A DNA stretch of 64,000 nt from Beta vulgaris subsp. vulgaris (taxonomy: Eukaryota; Streptophyta; Magnoliopsida; Caryophyllales; Amaranthaceae): contig NC_079202.1 in NCBI RefSeq assembly GCF_026745355.1, positions 61,349,622-61,413,621 of the forward strand, in the 5' to 3' direction. Shown one piece after another: positions 59,494 to 64,000 of this stretch (the first letter of the stretch is position 1; every line of letters starts with the position of its first letter). Position numbers and translations under genes: made by a program. The notes beneath the pieces were generated by a model. It was not told the origin of the DNA. It worked only from the letters and a program-made list of their open reading frames with translations, and made no database searches.

Positions 59494-62400
59494 TTTTCTT
59501 TTTTTTTTGGGTTGAAACTTGAAAAGTTTAATTTTTGTTTCTTCCTTTTGTGTGTTATTTGTTCTTCTAAGATAACATTTTGTTTTTAGCAAGAGGAATA
59601 TTTGTCCCCTAGTTGATCATAAAGAAAGAAGAATAAAAAAAAAAGAGTTGTTTTTTGCATTGAAAAATATCAAAGGGTCTTTTTCTTGATGTCAATTGAT
59701 AAGTTGCCAAGTTTCTAAGTGTTTGGCTTAGTGTTTTGCATGATTGTGGTTAAGAGATCAAGTTTAGAATTAATTGATTATGTCTATATTTTGATTTCTT
59801 CCAAAAGAAAACTTTAATGGAGCCAACTAGTCCATTATGTGTTTATGTGGCAAACTATGGAAGAACTTCGACTTGTATGATTTGCTCGGTTGTTTGAACA
59901 ATCTTAAAAGTTTGAACAAATGGGCACGGAAAGGGAAATCATTATCATCAAAGTGCCTTTAATTGGAATTTTCTTGAATGTGTATAGTAAGACTCAAACT
60001 CATAATTAAAAATGTGAACATTACAAATTGAACATCGGAGAACAAAAAAATCAATATTGTATTTATAGCTAATAAAAGAAGGGATATAGTAAAGAAGTTA
60101 ACTTTGAAAAAATCGGTTTTTCTATATAGTATCCCTGTGTTTTACGAAATTAAGTGTTGTATCTGATGAATTTAAAATTTCCATGTTGTACCCCTAAGAT
60201 TTATTAACGTTATACAAAATACCCTTATGCAGAATATATACGATATAAAACAAAGTAGAATTTTATAACTTTGTTAGATTACCGAGGTTTTGAATATGAT
60301 CTGATAAATTAAAGAGTAAAGACTAAATGAGATTTAAAGTAAAAAAGAATTATTAATAAGGGTATTTTGTATGACATCTAGAGAGTTCAGAGATATAATG
60401 TATAGAGTTGAAAAAGGTCGGGTACAACATAAAATTTCATAAAACACAATAGCACCCTTGTTTGCAAGCTTCATTCCTTCATCAATCATAGTGCTCCCAA
60501 GTCCCAACTGCAAAGTGCAAATAGAAGTATAGAACCAACAAAAAAGCCTTTTGTTTAATGTTCAGGACTTCAGGTGTTTGTTGATTGAACAATTAGCGGA
60601 ATGGGCTTCATGGCCCAAATCGGCCAAAATTTTTAGTAGATTGAAGTATTCACGTGCATTAGTTGTGAGATTCATGCGCAATTTTATCTCTCTATACTGT
60701 TGGGCCAAAGGCATTCGCATTAATCATTTCACGGGCTGAAATTGGAAGAAAAGGGAAAATGGATAGAAATTAGGATAAGGGAAGGAGAAATGTACTACTT
60801 TTATTCTTTTTCTTACGTATAAAGACTAGAGAGGTACAATGACAAATAATATAGATGAGATTTAATATCAGATCTTGTTGAATAAACTAAACTAGTTGAC
60901 ATTTACTGAAAGAATATTATGCCTATTATGGAAGTGTATTGTGTGCACGATACATTTATGATTCATTCTTTCTCAGTTACTTATTTGAATGACACTAATG
61001 AGCGACAAATTATAATGAAAGAGTATCGGATTAGCAAAAATAATAGCATTCGGTTTACCATACTCATATTATACCTAAGTGTACGGTGAAATTCTGTGTG
61101 AGGAAGGTAAGTATTTCTTTATAGGTAAAGGAAAGGGAAATTTGTCAAAATTTGCTCTATAAATTTACACTTTTGTTAAAAAAAATACCTTAAAAACTTA
61201 ATAGAATTTATCTTAACTTATTAAATTCATTTTATAAGATGTTAAAATTTATCTGGACTTATTAGATTTAAAACTTATTTTTGTATGCGAAGAGAACAAA
61301 CTAATATATCTTGTTATATTTGTGTTGATTATTATAGACACAATCAAGCGTCACAATCAAAATTTATCTGCGGCCGACTGTTTTAGTTAATAACGAACAC
61401 AATAAAAGGAAATTATTCTCCTAGTCTGTTAATTTAACTAAACCTTTCGAAGCCATGTAGCATGTTTTATGACAAATTTGAAACAAATTACACACTCTAA
61501 CAAGTAACAACCAATATTAACGTGTGAATCACCCAGAGGAAGAGTACGAGAACAGTAAAATGATCATACGAAGATCAATCCATGCATGCGCATGCAAAAT
61601 CAATATGATGCCATTTCTGTTATGTTCACTTTGATCATATAAATGTTTTGAAGACCAAGGACAAATCAAACATATATCTGTTTCGCATGTGTTAAGTAAA
61701 TTGTTTTACCTAATATATTGACTCACATCTCATCACAGGTGTACCTAATCCTTTTTGCATCATAATTGACTTAAGTTTTGTTAAGCTTCTTTTAACAAAA
61801 GTAACATGATTATTACACATGGGAATGATTACTGACAATTAAACCTAAATTCCGATTGCAGCAATTAAGTCTTTAATTTCTTTCTATATTTTAATAAACT
61901 CGATTTTTTTTTGTTTCGGAGACCAAAACTCAATATGTAAATGTAATTTAATAGGTTAGACACTTCAAAAATAAGAGAAAGTGGCTGGGGAAGGAGGTTC
62001 CTCAAGGTGCCTCTAATGGAGATTGAAAGGTACAATTTACCAGTAATCAAACTTAGCTTAGTAACTAGTTAGTCAATTAGAGTTTCTTATTTTCAATTTT
62101 TGTACGTCTATACTCTATCAATTATTGCAGATAATCAAATTTAAAATGAATTAAATACATTTTATATTGTTATGGACTACTTGAGTGGCCCATTTGATAG
62201 CGATAATGAATTATGATAATTGTAAGGAAAATCCCATGCTCATTGGTGCTAATTCAATTCAATCCTCAAACATGTTATTTTTTTTTTTTTTTGTAAATTT
62301 CTATTAAGACTTTATACCACCTATAAAGTGGTAATGCATCATAAGAATATATATTTGTGAAGAAAACAATTTTAAACAAGCACGGCTATGGATAATATTA

Positions 62401-62911
62401 ATTAGCATGAGACATATATAATAGCTTATTAATTACCATTAATATTTATCATTATTTTGCTTATCAACCATATATCTTTTCTTTCTAATAGTCAATTTTA
62501 AACAATTTTCAATTTTTGTACGTTTATACCAATGATCAAGAGACCACGAGAATAGTTCAATATCACAAGTCACAACAATAATGTTTCACATAGAATAAAA
62601 ATATCGATGTTTCACATAATTTTACACACTCGCGAACCTCTTTAAATATCAGAGATTGATATATCAACTACCCCAAAATAGAACTTTATAGTGAAGCACA
62701 CCTAGTGATCCCAAAATGTACCAATGGCCACACTTAAAACCAGCCAAGTATACAATATATAGGCATATAATATGCTAGGTCACCCCAAATCACTTATAAA
62801 TCATCCGCAAACGGCCAATAAGTAATTTACGTCGTATTAGGAAACAACGCAAATCTTGTAACCATTTGCGTCGCACATAGCATACGGTGCGACGCAAATA
62901 GTAGATTTGTA
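59494..62911. other. Intergenic, no gene recognised
   Basis: About 3.4 kb of AT-rich sequence between the delta-like gene and the right-hand MITE. The promoter of the delta-like gene lies at its left end. I see no exon, no RNA gene and no convincing transposon terminus. ORFs at 60551-60739 and 61865-62050 have no domain. Confidence 0.45.
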
Positions 62912-63001
62912 CTTCTTCCGTTCTCAAATATTGAAACACTCTCTTCAAAAAGCTCTCACATAAAATAGAGAAGTGTTTCACTTATTTCAAAATGGAAGAA
63001 G
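62912..63001. mobile_element. Very short Stowaway-like MITE, 90 bp
   Basis: CTTCTTCCGTTCTCAAATAT and TATTTCAAAATGGAAGAAG are inverted ends flanked by TA (62910-62911, 63002-63003). The inner parts GAAACACTCTC and GTGTTTC also pair, so almost the whole element is a hairpin. Confidence 0.65.
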
Positions 63002-63163
63002 TATATAATTTGGGAGTAACAATGTCATTCTTTGAACTTTAAGACTACTAACACTCCCTACCCGTTGCATATAAATTCACCATAGTATGCAAGTTTAACA
63101 ATACTCAGCTCATTCACATGTTACAATTAAAATAGACAAAATACTGTTCAATCACAAGAGTTA

Positions 63164-63629
63164 TTAGCAAGAACAAGAGGGCAACTTCTTCATCTCACTG
63201 ATCTCAAGATCAGAACCTGATATAACATCGATTTTCGAGCCCTGTAATGGAACTGAAGCATGACCATTCAATTTATTCCCTGTAGGAGAATCACAGTCTA
63301 AGGCTTTCTTAGAGGTCACATTACTATATATCTCCTCAAGTACCCTAAAGAATGCTTTCTCTACATTGTCCCCACTAAGGGCTGATGCCTCTGAGAAGAA
63401 CAAGCCCTGATCTTGTGCAAACTCTACAGCATCTTCTGTCGGTACCGCCCTTTGATCCACTAGATCAGCCTTGTTACCGATCAGCATGATCACAATCGAG
63501 TTATCGGCGTGTGCCCGGAGCTCGTCTATCCATCTTGCTACATGATCAAATGTTTGTCTCTTTGTTATGTCGTACACTACTACTGCCCCTAGTGCTCCTC
63601 TGTAGTATGCACTTGTTACTGCTCTGTAC
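63164..63629 (-). CDS. RABA3: RABA3-type Rab GTPase, last exon (gene runs off right edge)
   Basis: The exon starts after the AG at 63631-63630 with one base completing an Arg codon (AG|G) and reads [20 protein letters not shown], then [20 protein letters not shown]. It ends at the stop 63164-63166; 155 codons with the stop. The G4 motif GNKADL and G5 motif SALSG bind the guanine base. The tail [20 protein letters not shown] ends SCSC, a CXC double geranylgeranylation site that anchors the protein to membranes. The [11 protein letters not shown] and [19 protein letters not shown] segments, together with the DVISGSDLE tail, point to RABA3 (At1g01200) within the Rab11-like RABA group, which acts in trans-Golgi/endosome traffic and cell-plate delivery. 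The P-loop and DTAGQ exon is not in the window up to base 64000, so that intron is at least 370 bp. Confidence 0.88.
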
Positions 63630-64000
63630 CTTCATGTTAAAATCAGAATGACAAAAAAAAAAATGAAAGTCTCAAATAATGAGTAAAAATTAATCTTGAG
63701 TGTACCATGCATATAATGTGCATAGTACGTATACCCGAGTGTATGATAAATGAACTCTGAAACAATCAAATAAATACAGTAGGACAACTAGACAGATTGA
63801 TTTTGGATTTCTGGTGATATGGAGGGGTTTATATTCACGTGCTACATCAACAAGACAAGCAAATTGCATATGAAATTTATTACATGGTCCCATCTTTGTA
63901 ATTATATCTTCTCGTATCTTTGACAAACATTTAGCATATACTGAAACTTTACCTAGTTTGCACCCACATATACTACATTATTTGATTTAATGTTTGCCAT
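63630..64000 (-). other. Intron of the RABA3-type gene (to window end)
   Basis: No upstream exon with the P-loop (GDSAVGK) or switch II (DTAGQER) is present in this stretch on the minus strand. The 78-codon ORF 63690-63926 has no GTPase features and is intronic. Confidence 0.7.

Noticed and set aside
63690..63926. 78-codon ORF upstream of the RABA3 exon
   Set aside because: Has no P-loop or switch motifs, so it is intronic and not the missing first exon.

Overview
This window is nuclear DNA of a flowering plant, almost certainly a eudicot. Intron-split genes match Arabidopsis-type families (FKGP, WNK, RS31, ECA2, RABA3, a PPR editing-type protein), introns follow GT-AG rules with AT-rich interiors, and the intergenic DNA is packed with plant-type MITEs and Helitrons. 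The repeat flavour reminds me of Caryophyllales (beet/spinach/quinoa relatives), but that is an impression and not demonstrated.

Layout. 0.5-0.6 kb: first exon of an LRAT/NC-domain gene on the minus strand, running off the left edge. 2.9-10.9 kb: complete seven-exon bifunctional fucokinase/GDP-fucose pyrophosphorylase (FKGP, minus, 1,096 aa). 11.1 kb: tRNA-Val(AAC). 11.3-17 kb: repeats, including a Helitron that contains a TIR element. 17.7-23.0 kb: eight-exon WNK kinase (plus). 25.4-28.5 kb: two tandem Yippee-like zinc-binding genes (plus). 31.5 kb: single-exon EF-hand protein of the KIC/PBP1 type (plus). 32.2-37.1 kb: RS31-type SR splicing factor (minus) with a 3.7-kb intron inside RRM1. 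37.5-47 kb: about 9 kb with no recognisable intact gene, full of MITEs, Helitrons and relics. 47.1-52.0 kb: seven-exon P2A Ca2+-ATPase close to ECA2 (plus). 52.75-54.5 kb: PPR gene (minus) carrying one frameshift. 54.8-56.0 kb: TIR element that captured part of a glycerol-3-phosphate dehydrogenase gene. 58.0-58.5 kb: hAT-type element with a perfect 8-bp target duplication. 58.9-59.5 kb: intronless plastid-type F1-delta/OSCP N-domain protein (minus). 63.2 kb to the right edge: last exon of a RABA3-type Rab GTPase (minus).

The genes do not form a pathway; plant neighbours are mostly independent. One contextual signal stands out. NC-domain protein, FKGP, ECA2-type ATPase and RABA3 belong together in Arabidopsis as I remember it (At1g01200/At1g01220/At1g01225 and the related block near At4g00900/At4g00905), so the window may be an expanded remnant of an ancestral gene block.

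I found no undescribed cellular system. The most unusual structures are a tandem amplification of the FKGP exon 1/intron 1 boundary that copies the 5' splice site several times, the gene-fragment-carrying TIR element, and a small Helitron family whose members all carry a tRNA-like segment. Exon coordinates were derived by hand from splice consensus, reading frame and family alignment from memory. Protein identities were not confirmed by any search.
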